From: Lates calcarifer
Lineage: Eukaryota > Chordata > Actinopteri > Centropomidae
Assembly: GCF_001640805.2 (NCBI RefSeq)
Contig: NC_066848.1
Span: forward strand, 11,795,896 to 11,859,895
DNA length: 64,000 nucleotides
Reading direction: 5' to 3'
In this document: one piece after another, positions 35,794 through 49,900 of the stretch
How the letters are laid out: the number at the start of each line of letters is the position of its first letter
Numbering within the stretch: position 1 is the stretch's first letter
Position numbers and translations under genes: made by a program
Notes under the pieces: generated by a model
What the model saw: only the letters and a program-made list of their open reading frames with translations
Databases searched by the model: none
What the model was told of the DNA's origin: nothing

Positions 35794-37352
35794 TTTGGAT
35801 CATAAAACACAACTACAACACAAAGACAGAAAAAAGTGACAAGCCTCCAGTTAGCTGCTGTGGCCAAGCTTCCGCAAACATGGCAAGAGCACCAACAAAG
35901 AAGAGTCAGAATGCTGCTGCTGCGCCCTCTAGAGGCCGGTGTTGCACAGTGTCCTGTTGTCCTTACAGGGCGCTGTTGCACGGATGGAAGTGGGTATTGC
36001 TATTCAGTCTTTAAAAAGGGTGAAAGAAAAGCCAAACCCCTCGTCTGACTATGTTTAAATGCTGCAGATTTTTTGTTTAGTTTCCAAACACAGCAAGGTT
36101 TCTGATGGCCTTCACTCTCTTGTGCCTCTGTTGATCACTGATGTTTATGCAGTTTATTATGTAAACCCAGCTAAAACTAAAACAACAGCCATAATGCAAT
36201 AATGGCATTATGGACAGGAACGTTCTAATGTTCAGTTTGTGTTGAAATCGTTTTAGTATTGTTATTGTTGTTGCTTCTCGAAGCACAGCTTTGATGATTG
36301 TGTCCAAGGAGCATCCAAAACAACTCCGGCTCATCCAGATGTTGCTTTGCAGACTACAGATGTTGACCTCTGTGATGACTCCTCAGTGCAGACCCTGTTT
36401 TTTTAATAACAACTCTTGACCTAAAAGTCCTGTCAAATAAATTAAGGCCTGAATACTTAATGAACTTATATAATACTTTTTTTCATGACACGTAAAGTAG
36501 ACAAACAGTGCATTAACATTTAAAGGAAGACTAATTTACTTATTGCACTTCAGAAATCAACTAAATATACGAATTTCCATCAGGAAATGTCACTTTTTCA
36601 TTTTACCTTAATAAGCTAATGTTACTGGCATTATTGTAACTTACAGCCCCCTTTGTGTTTGCCACTTGTCAACAAATTGTAATGACAATGACAATATTTT
36701 ACTTAGACATTAAATTTAATGGACAACTTGTGACTAGGCTCTAAAGCTAAATGGAGCTTGTGATTTAACTGTTTGGTTTAAAAAAGTCTTTTTTGCATTG
36801 CAATATTTCGTTTTAAATATTATACTATCCTCAATTTAAGCATCTCCTCTTTGAGTTTGGGTTAGAAAGTGCAATCTTATTGGATGGTAGGGCAGGACTA
36901 TGGTGTCAGGTCAGGTGATGCAGCAGCAGCCACTACACTCTCTCTGTTTCCTCTCGTGTGGAGAAATCGCTGCTTGTATTTCCAACCCGGATGCTGAGCC
37001 ATAACTGCTGATAATTCTGCCCAGTGCGCAGCGCTGTGAGCAGAGCGAGGGAGCGGAAATATTTCAGTACCCTTGAAGCGGACAGCTCTCTCCGGATCCA
37101 CGCGCTTTCTGACCGCCGGGCTCCGCATCCGAGCTTGGAGGGCAGAAGGTGTGTGTATGTGCGTGTGTGTGCGGGGGGGATCATAACTGATACCTAAAAT
37201 AGGGGGAGGGTATAGCCGCCACATTAAAAGGCAAACACCTCCCTGCTCTTGTAAGAATCGTGACCACTTGCACGCCGTAGTGGAAGGGTGAGGGAAAGAG
37301 GGAGGAAGGAAGAGAAAGGTGGAACAGAACATCACTACAGAGAGACAGAGAG
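35794..37352. promoter_or_regulatory. Divergent promoter interval between cog2 and pgbd5
   Basis: The two ATGs face away from each other across 1559 bp. On the cog2 side, a GCGGAAG (ETS-like) motif and a short upstream frame (ATGTTTGCGGAAGCT..TAG, 22 codons) lie within 100 bp of the cog2 ATG. On the pgbd5 side, 36900-37352 is CG-rich with GT-rich and GA-rich runs. The middle (36060-36850) is AT-rich with nothing recognisable. Start sites are not mapped. Confidence 0.5.
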
Positions 37353-40300
37353 ATGGCGGAGTGCGGGCGGAAGGCGCTGTCTCTCCTGGAAGCGGCCCGC
37401 TCCCGGTACGAGAGCCTGCAGATATCCGACGACGTGTTCGGTGAGTCCGGAGATGACAGCAGCGACAATCCCTTCTACAGCACCTCCGGAGACTCCGACT
37501 CTGACAACTACATAGCCGAGGTAGGCGAGGAGGAGCAGCAGCAGCATCAGCAGCCGCAGCAGCAGCAGCAGCAGCAGCCACCACCACCACCACCACCACC
37601 AAAAACGGGGCGATAAGGAGAGTGGGCACAGCGGGGGAGCAGGAGGTGGCGGAGGGAGTAGCGGAACCGGTCCCCCGGGCTCTCTGTCCCGTAGTCAGGC
37701 AGAGGAGGAGGGCTGGATGGAGACTCTGCAGGATGTCACTGTGCCGGCGTACAAAGAGACATATGGTGAGACGTGATGCACGACAAGATGAATAAGGTCA
37801 TTTGTTCAAACGGGGAAGAATTGCCCGTGGGTGTGAAGTGATTGGATAGAGACAGACAGAAATAGTGCAGTTCATGGTTTCCAGGTCAGGCAGGCCATAT
37901 CTGTGGCTACCAATCTGGTGCCAAAACAGCACACAAAAGCCTATTGCTCCAGTACAACTGGATGCTTGTTTCATTTTCCTTGTGTGTGTGTGTGTGTGTG
38001 TGTGTGCGTGCGCGTGCATCCTCCTTGTGCGTGTGTGTAGTGAGTGTGTGACTGAGAGAAGCATGACACTGCATCGTTAATTGCTGTAGTGAGTTAATGG
38101 CAAACGCTTAGCCTTTGATACTTCACCCCTTGGTGCTGTGGTACACATGCTACCCTGTGCGTGTGTGTTCATGTTTCAGGGCATTGCAGGGAGACATGCA
38201 GATTAATTTAGAAAAGCAGCATGGTGTTTCCCTTGGCTCAACACACACACATCATACACACGTTTCATATAGCAGTGTATGTGTGCAGAATACTATGCAC
38301 AGATGCTGACCTCTGTTCCTCTTGCACCAAGTTAATTAATAGTACTCATAACTATTAACATGAGACACAAGCTCAAGGCACCCTGATTTTGTTTGCACAC
38401 TTTCTCTTCAAATGTGTGTGTGTGTGGTGGTGTGTGTGTGGATTGTGACAGTAAAGCAACCACACTGCTCTGTCTCTCCGTCTTTCTCCCGAAAGCATCG
38501 TCAAATTGTTCTCATGCTGCTTAAAACCCCACTGAGCCATATGTAGTCTACCACACTGTCCGCAGATAGCATTCATCTACCACTATGTCCAATATGCATC
38601 ATGGAGTGAGGTTAGGGTTTACAGTGCAGTCACCTTCTGTCAGGCTTCATTTTGGATTTGCTCTTCTCCTCAAGTCTTTTTTGCCTCAGCTGAGAGGCAA
38701 AGACGATTGGTGGAAAAGCCGTCCCGTATCCACACTGACATGCACCATCGCACCCTTGGAGGTGAACCAGCATATGGCTGTAGCAGATATGGACCAAGCC
38801 TCAGTCTGCTTGCACACACAGCACAGAAACACACACACACTGGAGCATTCACATTCACATGTATAACAGCACAAGCTCAAAGCTGACTGTAGGTAAAGAC
38901 TGTAGGTAATAACAAAAAATAGAAGACTACATGTGAGTGTCTTATCATGAAATAAAAGTTTTTAACTACTCCATCTTCTGTTTTAAGCTATGGTGCCCAA
39001 ATTAAAAGTGGTGCTGTTGGCCATTGGCCTTTAGAAAGTAGGATTACCAAGCAGGGCACCAAATAAAACCTGTAACAGCTCTGTTCTCTGTATTTCTGTC
39101 CATGTTCCAGATTTATCTGCCACTAAGTCCAGTACGCATCAGGGAGTGAGGTTTGGGTTTATAGCACAGAGCCTTCTGTCAGGCTTCATTTTGGATTTGT
39201 TCTTCCAGTTATCCAGCTAACTTCATTAATCCTACTTTGTGAGACAGGGCCCAGATATGGAGCGGTGCCTATTACACTCATCCAAAATAATCTGAACCAA
39301 ACCGTGCTAAACTGGGGTACCATGACAACAAAGATTATGGTGAGAAAAGTGTTACAGGATGTACTGTACTATACTTCCACATCCCCGGCTCTGTCCTGCT
39401 CTGTTTGGCTGTTTTGGCTTTGTTGACTTAAGACAGGGAGGCAGCAGGTGTGTCTGTTTGCTTTGTATAGTCTAGTCTGGTTTGTTAAAATACAGTTAGT
39501 GTCTGTTTGCACAAGCACAGCCAAGCGTGGGCGTGGTCCCATCGTCATGTATCAGGGTTCAGATGATTAAGAGTTGCTTGGCTGGATGGATGCAGGACTG
39601 CCAGGGCACATAATCACACTTCAGTCCATAAGTGGCCAAGACCATACTGTGATTTAATCAGCCTGAACAGCAAAGACTGACTGCATCCCGAGCATCAGCG
39701 TATCTACATAAATATGCTTCTCCACCAATTTTACGTAACGGCATGGGATGGGAAGCTGCTTAAGATAGATGAGGTGTCCACTAAGTCCGTCTGTGGTGAA
39801 CTGTGGATATATCATCACTGATATTTCTATCATGTGTCGGGATTACTCTGTCTGTCTATCTGCCCACCTGTCTGGCTGTCTTTTTGTCACCTGCCTGTCT
39901 GTCTCCCTGTCCATTTCTCTGTCTCTCTGTGTCTTACTGTCTAGCTGTCACAGTACTGACACAGGCACAGCACTGGTGTGACAGCTCCACTCTTTGGAGA
40001 CTGTGCACCCCGTACATAAATCATCAGCCAGCGTCAGAAAGCATCAAGTCAGCCTCGTACAAACCCTGCAAGGTTTCCGATTGGGCTGCGTTTTTGGGGT
40101 TTGTTTACAGTTACAGCAGCAACCCGTTTTTGGGTTTGAAACAGGTGCAGAGTTTTTGAAACTATGCTGGGTTTTTGGCTTGCATAAAAAAGTGGCTTAT
40201 CCAACGTCGGGGTTTATAGGTGATGTGTTATCTTCATCTCAGTGTGAGGTTGTTTCCCCTGCGGTGCGAGGGGAGGGGTAGGCAAAGGACCAAGCTGAGG

Positions 40301-40863
40301 ATTATGAAGCATACATACACATCTCAGATTATATAACCACCTTATCGTGATGTTGAGGGGAATTAAAGAGCTATTAATTCATTCACTTTGCTGAGTGTGT
40401 CTGATAGATTACTGGTACTCTTATGCCAGTTTATCTGTCTGACCCTGTACTTCTGACTGTCTATCTTGTCCAAGTACACAGACACACAAAGTGAAATTTC
40501 ATAATATTCTTATTTAAGTATTTATATGTATAGAAAGCTATTGTAAGGTATATTTACTGGCTGTTTGACAAGCAGGGGTACATGTCTGATATGTCTTTTT
40601 ACTTTTTGAATTCACAAATAAACTATGATTACCATATAAAATAAACAAGATATTATGCATGACAGGAAAAAAAAGACTAGAAGGTAATATGATTTAATTC
40701 CATTGTGGCCCATTGTCTTTAAGTGGAATTCATCCATTGAAGCCATGTTGCCTTCTTTTCCAGTCTTTTGAAACAGAGACAGTTTTAACAATTTTTTTGT
40801 TGTTTGTACACCAGAATATTGTTTTTGTCAAGCTATTTCATGGAAAAATTATAGAACAGTATA

Positions 40864-40905
<42 letters not shown>

Positions 40906-43900
40906 TAAGTATGGTAATTACAGTACAAAAGAAAACTGGATTGAGATGACTACATTGGGTATATTTCACACAGTGTTGTTGTCAAGTAAACCAGTCTGAG
41001 TATTGTTACAGTGGTTTGTCTGAGAAAATCCTATCAGTCAAAACTATCTGAAATTGCTCTCACACTCTCATGTGCTCTGTAATTTCTGTTGATCTTAAAA
41101 CTGAGCTTAAGGCATTCTTGGTCAATGCAAATGGTTTATCCACAGCACATACACAGTAATCTCTCATTCTTAAATCCATGGTTAGAAAACTCTACCAGGC
41201 AGATGGTTGTCCCTCGACAATAGAAATACTACAGCAGCTGATAATCATGAGGGATTATACTTCTGAGTCTATGTGTGACGTAGGTGGAGTTTTCTAATGA
41301 GTTATGTGGAGAATTGATATTTCAAGGCTTTCCTTGTATACGAACATCTGCTAATACTAGTCTGAAAGTAGAATTATGTAAATGTTTTATCCAGTTTAAT
41401 CGGGGTGATATAGGCTGGACTTCAGACCAGCTGGCAGGGTGTATAAAGAAAAATCTATGGAGGAAGGTTATACTTGCTCAGGAGCAGATGAAACAGTTCC
41501 ATTATCCATAAAAATGATGAGTTCTTCCTCAGGTTGTATTTTTGGCTTATTCCTGAGATGAGCCGGGGTGAGTCATTTTGCCTCAGTGGACCCTCGATCT
41601 GAATGTATGATGTTTTCTTATCGAGGAGTGGCCCGCTCCGAGGAAGTCACGCTGGATTTTACATTCAGCTTTCAAGTCTAATTGAATGCAAATGAATGGA
41701 TTTCGAACCACGCCCCGGCTGCCTCTGCTGTCATGGCCGCAAGCATCGCCTGTGTGGGCCCACTTGTACTTCACTGTGTCTTTCTTCCTCTTGTCCTCAT
41801 GTGTCCACATGTTGCCTTCACAATGTAGCATTTAATTTAAAGTCTTGTACATGTTATCTTCAACTCAACATTAAAAGACTGAAGCGAAAGCCCTTCATTA
41901 TTTTGGTTGCACCAAGCCACTCAGGGCTGAAGAAAGGATAGAGAGAGAGAGCGAAAGACCCGTGTTCTTAGCTGTACAGAGATAATGAGATCGTGCTGTT
42001 TAATTGAGCCTGAAGTTGCTCTACTCACTGTCCAAATTCTCTCTTATGGAGCCAACAACCTCAGAGAAAATCTCTGAATTTACCAGAGCGAATGCATCAA
42101 GCCAGTCGCTGCATTGTGTATTGACTGTGTGACTTCTATACAACACATAAAAGCTTACAAACAGAGAGCTTTTGAATAGGAGATAAATGTCACTTTCCTT
42201 GCAATAAATGAATGAAGGACAATGTAGACAAAGGGGGAAAACTGCTGTATAGGAAAGGTTTTAAGACAAGCTGTAACGTGGCTTCAAACTTTTTTTGTCA
42301 GTTATGTTGCTGCTGTTACACCCCAGTCAGATGTACTCGTCTATTATCAAATTGCGTGTCAATCCACTAATTTATCCATCAAATTTTCACCATTTATCCA
42401 TTGCTTTATGTTGTTTCAAACATTTATCCATCAGTTAATTGAGCCTTATCTGTTGTCTTTCACCATTTATCCAGTTCTCTTAGCTCTTTCAGCTGTTTAT
42501 CCATTACTTTGACAACTGTTTTTAACCATTCATTCATCACTTCCAGCAGACTTAGCTGCTTTCTTGTTCAACACATAGTTTTCCAGCTGACTCAATAAGG
42601 GGATATATTTTTTATTCAAACGTAATTGCTATTTTTTCAGTAGTAGTACCACTCCTCAGTCTTTCCACATACATCCCCTAGCCCCAGCAGAAGTAACTGA
42701 TCTGTCAGTTTACATGCATGCTCTCAAGTGTTGCTGTTTAAATAACACCATCTCTCATCAACTGATGCTTCACCGGCAGCATGACTTCAGACACCTTTCA
42801 TTCATAGCTCACTCCTGACTCGGCTACATCGTAACATGATTTTTGATTCGTTGCCTGCCGTAACACTAAAGCAACAAGACACCGAAACCTTCGGCAAGCA
42901 TGGAGACGCCACACTGTGACAAGCATCACAGTGTGGTGGCTGTCACGTCGTGTAAACTTCCCAACTGCTGCCCTGGGCTTGTGACATTCACACCAAAAGC
43001 TGCTCTGGCTGATTCATGAAAATGCTGTGAATATGTGAATGTGGCGTGTGTTTCTGACAATCTGATACAATCTAAGACTGCAGTAATTAATAGATGTTCT
43101 GTTACTGTTTCCTCTTGTCTTTATGAGATGACAATGTAGTTATGTAAGCAAGAAACAGTTTGTAAGCATCCCACATAGCCTTGACAGTGACAGCTCAACA
43201 AAATCAAACTTTATCATGTCTCACAGCGTCTAAGGAGAAACCTTTTATTCAGCATAGTCAATCAAACTGAAGGCTTGGTGCCAAAGTTTAAAAAGTGGAA
43301 TTAAGTGACAGTTGTGTCTGTGAGTTAGCCCATATGGGACTCGCTATCTGTCAATCTGTCTTTTTTCCTCCATCATAATGTTTCACTTTTTCCCCCTTCC
43401 TGTCCTGATCCAGGCCCTGCTCAGAAGATGCCGGCCACTGCCACAGCCTTGGATTTTTTCCAGCTCTTCGTCCCGGACAATTGCATCCAAAACATGGTCA
43501 CCCAGACTAACATGTATGCCAAGAAGTTCCAGGAGCGTTTTGGCTCGGACGAAGGTTGGTGCCCCGTCACCGCCCAGGAGATGAAGGCCTTTCTGGGCTT
43601 CGTCACCTCAACCAGCGTGCACCGCTGCGAATCGGTGCTCAGCATCTGGAGCTCAGGCTTCTTCAGCAACCGGAGCATCGCCCTGAAGATGAGCCAATCG
43701 CGTTTTGAGAAGATCCTCAAGTACTTCCACATTGTGGCTTTCCGGCCATCACAAGGGAGCAACCAGGGCCTGTACAAGATCCAGCCTTTCCTGGACTCTC
43801 TGCAGCAGTCATTTGGCTGCACATTCAGACCTTCACAGACACAGGTGTGTACAATACTCCAGACCTGGGTTTCCTTAAAGCATCTTATAATGTTTTTGGG

Positions 43901-46900
43901 CAGCTAGCTGCTACATTCTGCATATACAGACATTATATACATCTTGTTCCTGTTCTCGTAGTAGTTTTCCATTCACTGACTTGGCCAAGCTGGCATAGCA
44001 GCAGCTGCATCAGGGGTGTTAATGTTTTGGACATTATACATTAGCTTACACTAGAATTCGCTTGTCTTTCAGGGGCCAACAATATTTAACAGCACAGTTG
44101 ACATCAAGCATTATAATTCTTATTATCTGTCGTTAACTTTATAGTGTTTCAAGAAATGTGACAACTATCAAACAGCCTCTAGTGGTGGTCTACTAAATGC
44201 AAGATGAGAGATGTCTAGAATTTGTTGAGTCGCTGTTTTCTCAGCTGTCTTGGTGAGGAGTGTTGGTGCCATTTCACATGAAGGTATATTTATATACCTG
44301 CACTTTTAATACAGTAGCCAAGAAATCCCCAGGTTACCTTGTAAAATAAAAATATAAAGGCATTTGCTTGTGAAGTAGGGCGAACCAACTTAATAGCTCC
44401 CACAAGGAGTTCCAGTTTGAAAACCGTTTACACAGCAAGTATTTAGGCAAGCACTCATTTTTAACAGACTCCCCCCTCAAGGAGACTTACTTCAACTTGT
44501 TCTGAGTTGCACAGTATGCATTAGATCTACATTTATGCAACTCGGGTAGGGGCATACCAGCCTTGCTACTCTATTTTGGGTTAATTTAATTTATTTAGCT
44601 TTATTTAGTTTATTTATTTAGCTACTTTACTTTCTTTTCTAGATGAACAGCAGCAGCGTAGATTTGAAAGGCCCATGAATAAACAGCGTGATTCAAATCA
44701 AACCAACACGTGCATATCATTGTTATGCTCCTGTCTAACTTGATTATCGTATTATCTGTGAGCGAGTGCAAAAAAATGTAAACACAAAGAAATTGGCTCT
44801 TCTTCAGCAGATAGAGACCAGCAATCACTCAAGCTTGTTTCCTCAAACTGATGAAAATCAAGGTTGAAAAAAATGAATGCATACTAATAATAATAATATG
44901 AAAAGAAGATGAAAGGAAATCATAGAATGTGATTTGCTGCTGATTGTCCAGTTCAACTTGTCTTCAACCCTGACTTGTAAAGCTCAAGACTCTCAAAAAG
45001 TAGTATGTTATTTCACAAACTGGTTGGTTTGTTATTGTTAGACACAGTGCTGCTTCCACTTCATTTGAGGGTTTTTCTCATTCTACTACACATCCTTCCA
45101 TAATAACAAATCACCCGTCATATTCAGAATCTGGTTAGGAGGGCAACAGGGGGGTGGCTAATCATATTCCTGTGGGTGCTGGGGCCACCCCTGGAGCCAC
45201 TGTCGAGCTCTTAAAAATTAATGAATTTCTGGGAAGTAGCTGATTAAATTGCTTTTTGGCCTTTCTGCAGTACGAGCGCTATAACATCAGCTTCATTGTG
45301 AAAGATGATGTCAGTGCATTTGGGAATACAGACCCTCAACAGCAACCCCCCCTCCTCATATCACATCCACAACTCACTCAGCTATGTAATTTTACCATCA
45401 GAATAGTAAAAATGTCAGTGTTGGTGTAATTGGTGGTTTGCTGAAACACGGTGTCATGCTAAAGCTCTCTATCCACTTAGATCTAAAAATGACTGAAACA
45501 ATGAGGGCACGCTGATTGTCAGACAGTATGTGTGTGTGTGTCATTAGCAGAAGCAGGTTACATGTGTATCTAGGCCAGTTTGTTTTATCTGTTGGTTTTT
45601 CTGTGCCAGGGGCAGAGAGTGGGCCCAGATAGTGAGAGTGGCACAGACTGAGACTGTTGCTCCACGGGCAGTGGAAAAGTAATCTGCCCATTTAATGACA
45701 TACACAGAGGGAGAGTGTCAAGGCTGATGGAAGTAGCACGGGCAGAGAGGATCCGAAATGCAGACCCACAGACAGGTTGTTGCAGTTAAGTAACTTTGAT
45801 TAATGTTTAAAAAAACTGCCTAAAGGGCAAACAGGTGGATAAGCAGACAGGCAGACAGGTACAGGAATCCAAACACAGGTAGCAGGAACAAGGTAAACAC
45901 ACAGGAACACCAGAGCATGAGCAGATGATCCAACAAAGAACTAGTGAAAACAGCAAATTTAAATAGTGCCTTGGGTGATGAGGGCACCCTTAACTTCAGG
46001 TCTGTGTGGGGGGTGGGGGGCACTCAAGTGATAGGAGAGGTGGAACAGGTGACAAAGGGAATAGTGAACAGGAATAAAGTCTGGGGACATCTGGTGGGCA
46101 GATGAAGAATGGCAGGTCTGAAAGGGAGAACATGGAGATGAAGGGAAGTGAGCAAGGGCTGGAGACAGGATCTGAGGTGAACTAGAAAGCAAACCAATAA
46201 CATATGACAGAAAGAAGTGATGTATGAAGAGTTTGGACTGAAGCTCATGATTTCTGCCATTATCTATTAATCTGATTAATGTGGTCCATAAAAGAAAATA
46301 GCAAAAAAAAAAAAAAAAAAAAGCCCATTGCAATTTCCATAAGCACAAGCTGACATATTTATTACTATCAAAATACTAAAAGCCTGCAATAATTAGTCTG
46401 ATATAATAGAAACCAGGACGTATTCACATTTGAGAGGCCAGAATAAGAGAGTTTGGAGCATTTTTACTTTAAAAAATGACTGATTCAGTTATGAAAATAG
46501 CAGCTGGTTCTTTTTCCTCATCAATTAATGAATTCATCCTCAAATCATTTCAGCTCTATTTTTTATCATCAAATGAACATGCAGAAGGTAATAGGTTTTC
46601 AAAATGTGAGTCTTTGTAACCTGGATTTATGTGTCTGTGTGAATATGAGTGCCAACATATGAATAATATCAGTGCTGAATATTAGTATGTACTGTTAGTT
46701 CATACTGGCAGCAGTGCTTCACATTTTCTGTGTCAGCCTGGCAGTTTTGCATTTGCAAAGAAGATCTGTTGACAGTGCTTTGTATTGATTTGCAAGTGTA
46801 AAATCTTTAAGAGCATTTGTCGCAGTCCTCACAGAACATCCACTGCAAGACAGCAAGGGAGTAGTTAGCGCTGTGGTGATGTGTGGCAGCTCCAGGATGA

Positions 46901-49900
46901 GATATGTCTTAAAAGGCCATTGTGGTTGGAGTGATGTCATCCACCCAGAGGCGAGATAGCCTCCTTCATTTTCCACTTGTATATCCATAACTCCATATTT
47001 GACTTGGAAATGACTTGTTGCTCTGGGTCTTAGAGCAGGAGACAGCTGTTGGTCACTGTTCAGCTCAGCTTTAGTCAAATCATGATGGACTGGGAGAAGG
47101 AGGCAGGGAAGACACCAGAGGAAGGGAGAACTGAGGGCAATTTGAAATGCAAATATTTAACGTGTGGTTGACGGCATTTTCTGGGAGATATATGGCCAGG
47201 CTTCAGGTGTGTCATGCTGGTTTAATTGACTAAGGACTGATTTTAAAATATTTGGTTTTATGTGTGTGTTTTCAGTTAATGTCACAGTTTGTGTGTGTTT
47301 GGACTTGTGAAAATGAGCCATGCATGGTAAACAAAGAAACATTTGAGGAGTTGGAACAAGAGAATTTTTGTACTTAATGCTTGGAAAATGACTAAAACGA
47401 AAACTCAGTCATCAAAACTTTCACAGAATCATTTTCTCGCAATCGACAGAGCTTTACTCTGGAGGGTTTATTTGAAAAGTGGAACTTTGGAACTTGAAAC
47501 TCTCTGTCTCTGTTATATTTTTATGTATTTATTTTCCATTATTAAATTTTAATCAACTTGCACCATGCCTAGCAGAGACAGAAGCACTGTTTTTGTGATG
47601 ATGTTTTTGTCACAAAGACCTTTTTCCCACAGGGTCCACTGAATTTGCTGCATTTTTGTCTATTTTTTCAGGGTGTATTTTTTAGTCTGGTTTGGTCTTG
47701 ATTTAGAATAGCAGAACAGAAGATGACACAGACAGAGACAGAAAGAAATTCTGAAGGGGATAACACATAAATTCAAAGGTTAAGGACAAAGTAACAACTG
47801 AGACAATAGAAAACCTGACGGGGGGCATTTTTCTGAAGGGTTTTGCAGAATGTGTTTCTGCTGAGACCACTGTTTTTCTCCCTCTACAGTATCACACTCC
47901 AACACATAGGAGACTTGTGAGGATCTTCGATTGGCTGCCTTCTCTCTCTAACCCTTAGCTGAAATGTTACATCATACACAACTTCACACTTATCCCTCAC
48001 ACACATCTCTTGTTAAGGCCGGCTATTGTTTTACCAGTAACACCTCTTGTGCTTTACTTGTAACATCATGTAGTTATGTAAAAAAAAAAAAAGTCCACTG
48101 AGACAAACTCACATGTGCAGTAACCTTGTCTGTGTGTTTCCAGGTTCTCCATGAGCCCTTGATAGACGAGGACCCAGTGTTCATCACCACCTGTACAGAA
48201 AGAGAGCTGAGGAAGAGGAAGAAGAGGAAGTTCAGCCTCTGGGTTCGACAGTGCACCTCCACCGGATTCATCTGTCAGGTAGTGGCACACAATACTCAGT
48301 GTCAGTGTGTGTGTGAAGTAGTAGGAGTGTGTTTTTGTCTTTGGAGATAAAGTGAAAGAGAAGTGTGAAAATAAGCATGAGAAAGTAAAAAGATGAGAGA
48401 AAAGAGAACAAGTTTGCATGTTTTCTTTGAGGGTTCTTTTTTTCTAAGCATTTTCTGCTTTCATTAAATTTTACATCAAAAATGCAAGAAAAAGTCTTCA
48501 GTCTGCCTGAAGTCAAAAAGACTTTCATGAAAACATCACAGACTTTGATCTTCACCAAATTTCAAATCTCATTCGCAGGTTGTCGATGTTGCATCATTTT
48601 GCATTCAGCTAATTACTGGTCTACGCTACAAAGAATAAAATCACTGTACATGAATTTATCATGAACATTTTCAGCTTTACATGCAAAACACTCAAAGTTT
48701 GATTTTAAACACACATGATCAAACTCATCTTGAAATGAGAAATAGCTTCTGGGGAAAAAAATATTGGGTGTCAGATTTTCCTTTTGATGTTGTTTTAGAG
48801 TGAGGTAGCTGCTGGCTTAGGATCAGGAAGATCTGTGTTGTCACATCTCGGGCAGGCAGAGCTGCTTCACTCTCTAACAACCTTGCCCTTACCGCAACCT
48901 TCCACTCCTACGCCGGTTGCTTATATAACACCACCGTTTAACTGAGGCCCTGATGCTGCAGGCCTGACTGACAGGCCTGTCCAACTCAGACTGTTACAGA
49001 AGGAAAAAAATTAGAGACAACAACTCTCCAACTGTATTGTATAGCTTTATTGGTGGCAAGTGCTTGAGGCAACCTCCTAACTAGCAAGCATATGGATGTG
49101 TGCAGTGTGTGCAGTGTGCTGCACAGGATGTGCAGCCACACTGTAAGTGACAGCAGTCATTCCTCCTCAAGACTACAAGAAAATTACAGCCTGCTGCCAG
49201 TCTTCCATCCAACCACCCACACACATGCAGGCTCAGACCAGCAAACACACAAACATTGGCACTAGCATGTTCAAAAGGATATACTGCATTTACCTTCAGA
49301 GGTGTCTATATATACTACATATATGTATATCATAGAATCCTATAGAATATGGAGTACTGGTGGTTTTATTTGTCCTAGTTTTGCATAATCAGTCTCTGAG
49401 ATTTCTGCTCCCTCAGTGGAGGTGAATGGAGTGGTGCTCACAGCGATGAAAGATTACATTAAAAATTCAACATCAACATGTCTTTTCAGAAACAGTGTCC
49501 CCGTTATTTAGAGACCTCGCTGTTGTCAGAGGGTTGAAAATAGTTCCAGTTCCAAATGTCCAAGTGATAACATATGCATGTAAGGTTGTTACTTTTGTCA
49601 CTGTTTGGTGTGTGTGTGTGTGTGTGTGTGTGCATGTGTTTCTTTGTTTTATCGTTATCATGTCTTTTTTTCCAGTTTGGGTAAATCAACTCTTTACCCC
49701 TACATCATGTAGTGAATCAAATTCTAAACTCAACCAGTGAGTGCTGGCCAACATTTCACCATAATCACTGACCGCATCAGTAGAGCACTGTAGTCTGCTG
49801 AGTTGTTTCACAGTACATTAGTTACTTGTTAAAAGCCTATTAAAAGATCACAAAAAAACACTGAAAAAACTGTAATGCAGTAACTATTGCAAATAAAAGG

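Larger units (their letters stand above)
37766..43413. other. pgbd5 intron 1
   Basis: A 5.6-kb intron with no credible internal exon. It contains GT repeats at 37981-38012 and 40865-40902, a CTGT-rich stretch at 39850-39930, a direct duplication (38570-38670 and 39110-39206), a run of degenerate ATTTATCCA motifs at 42360-42535, and an 11-bp-stem hairpin at 42909-42936. Long frames here come from the GT runs. Confidence 0.6.

Noticed and set aside
43414..43844. pgbd5 as an active piggyBac transposon
   Set aside because: Seven exons, conserved synteny with cog2 and absence of terminal inverted repeats with TTAA sites show a domesticated gene.
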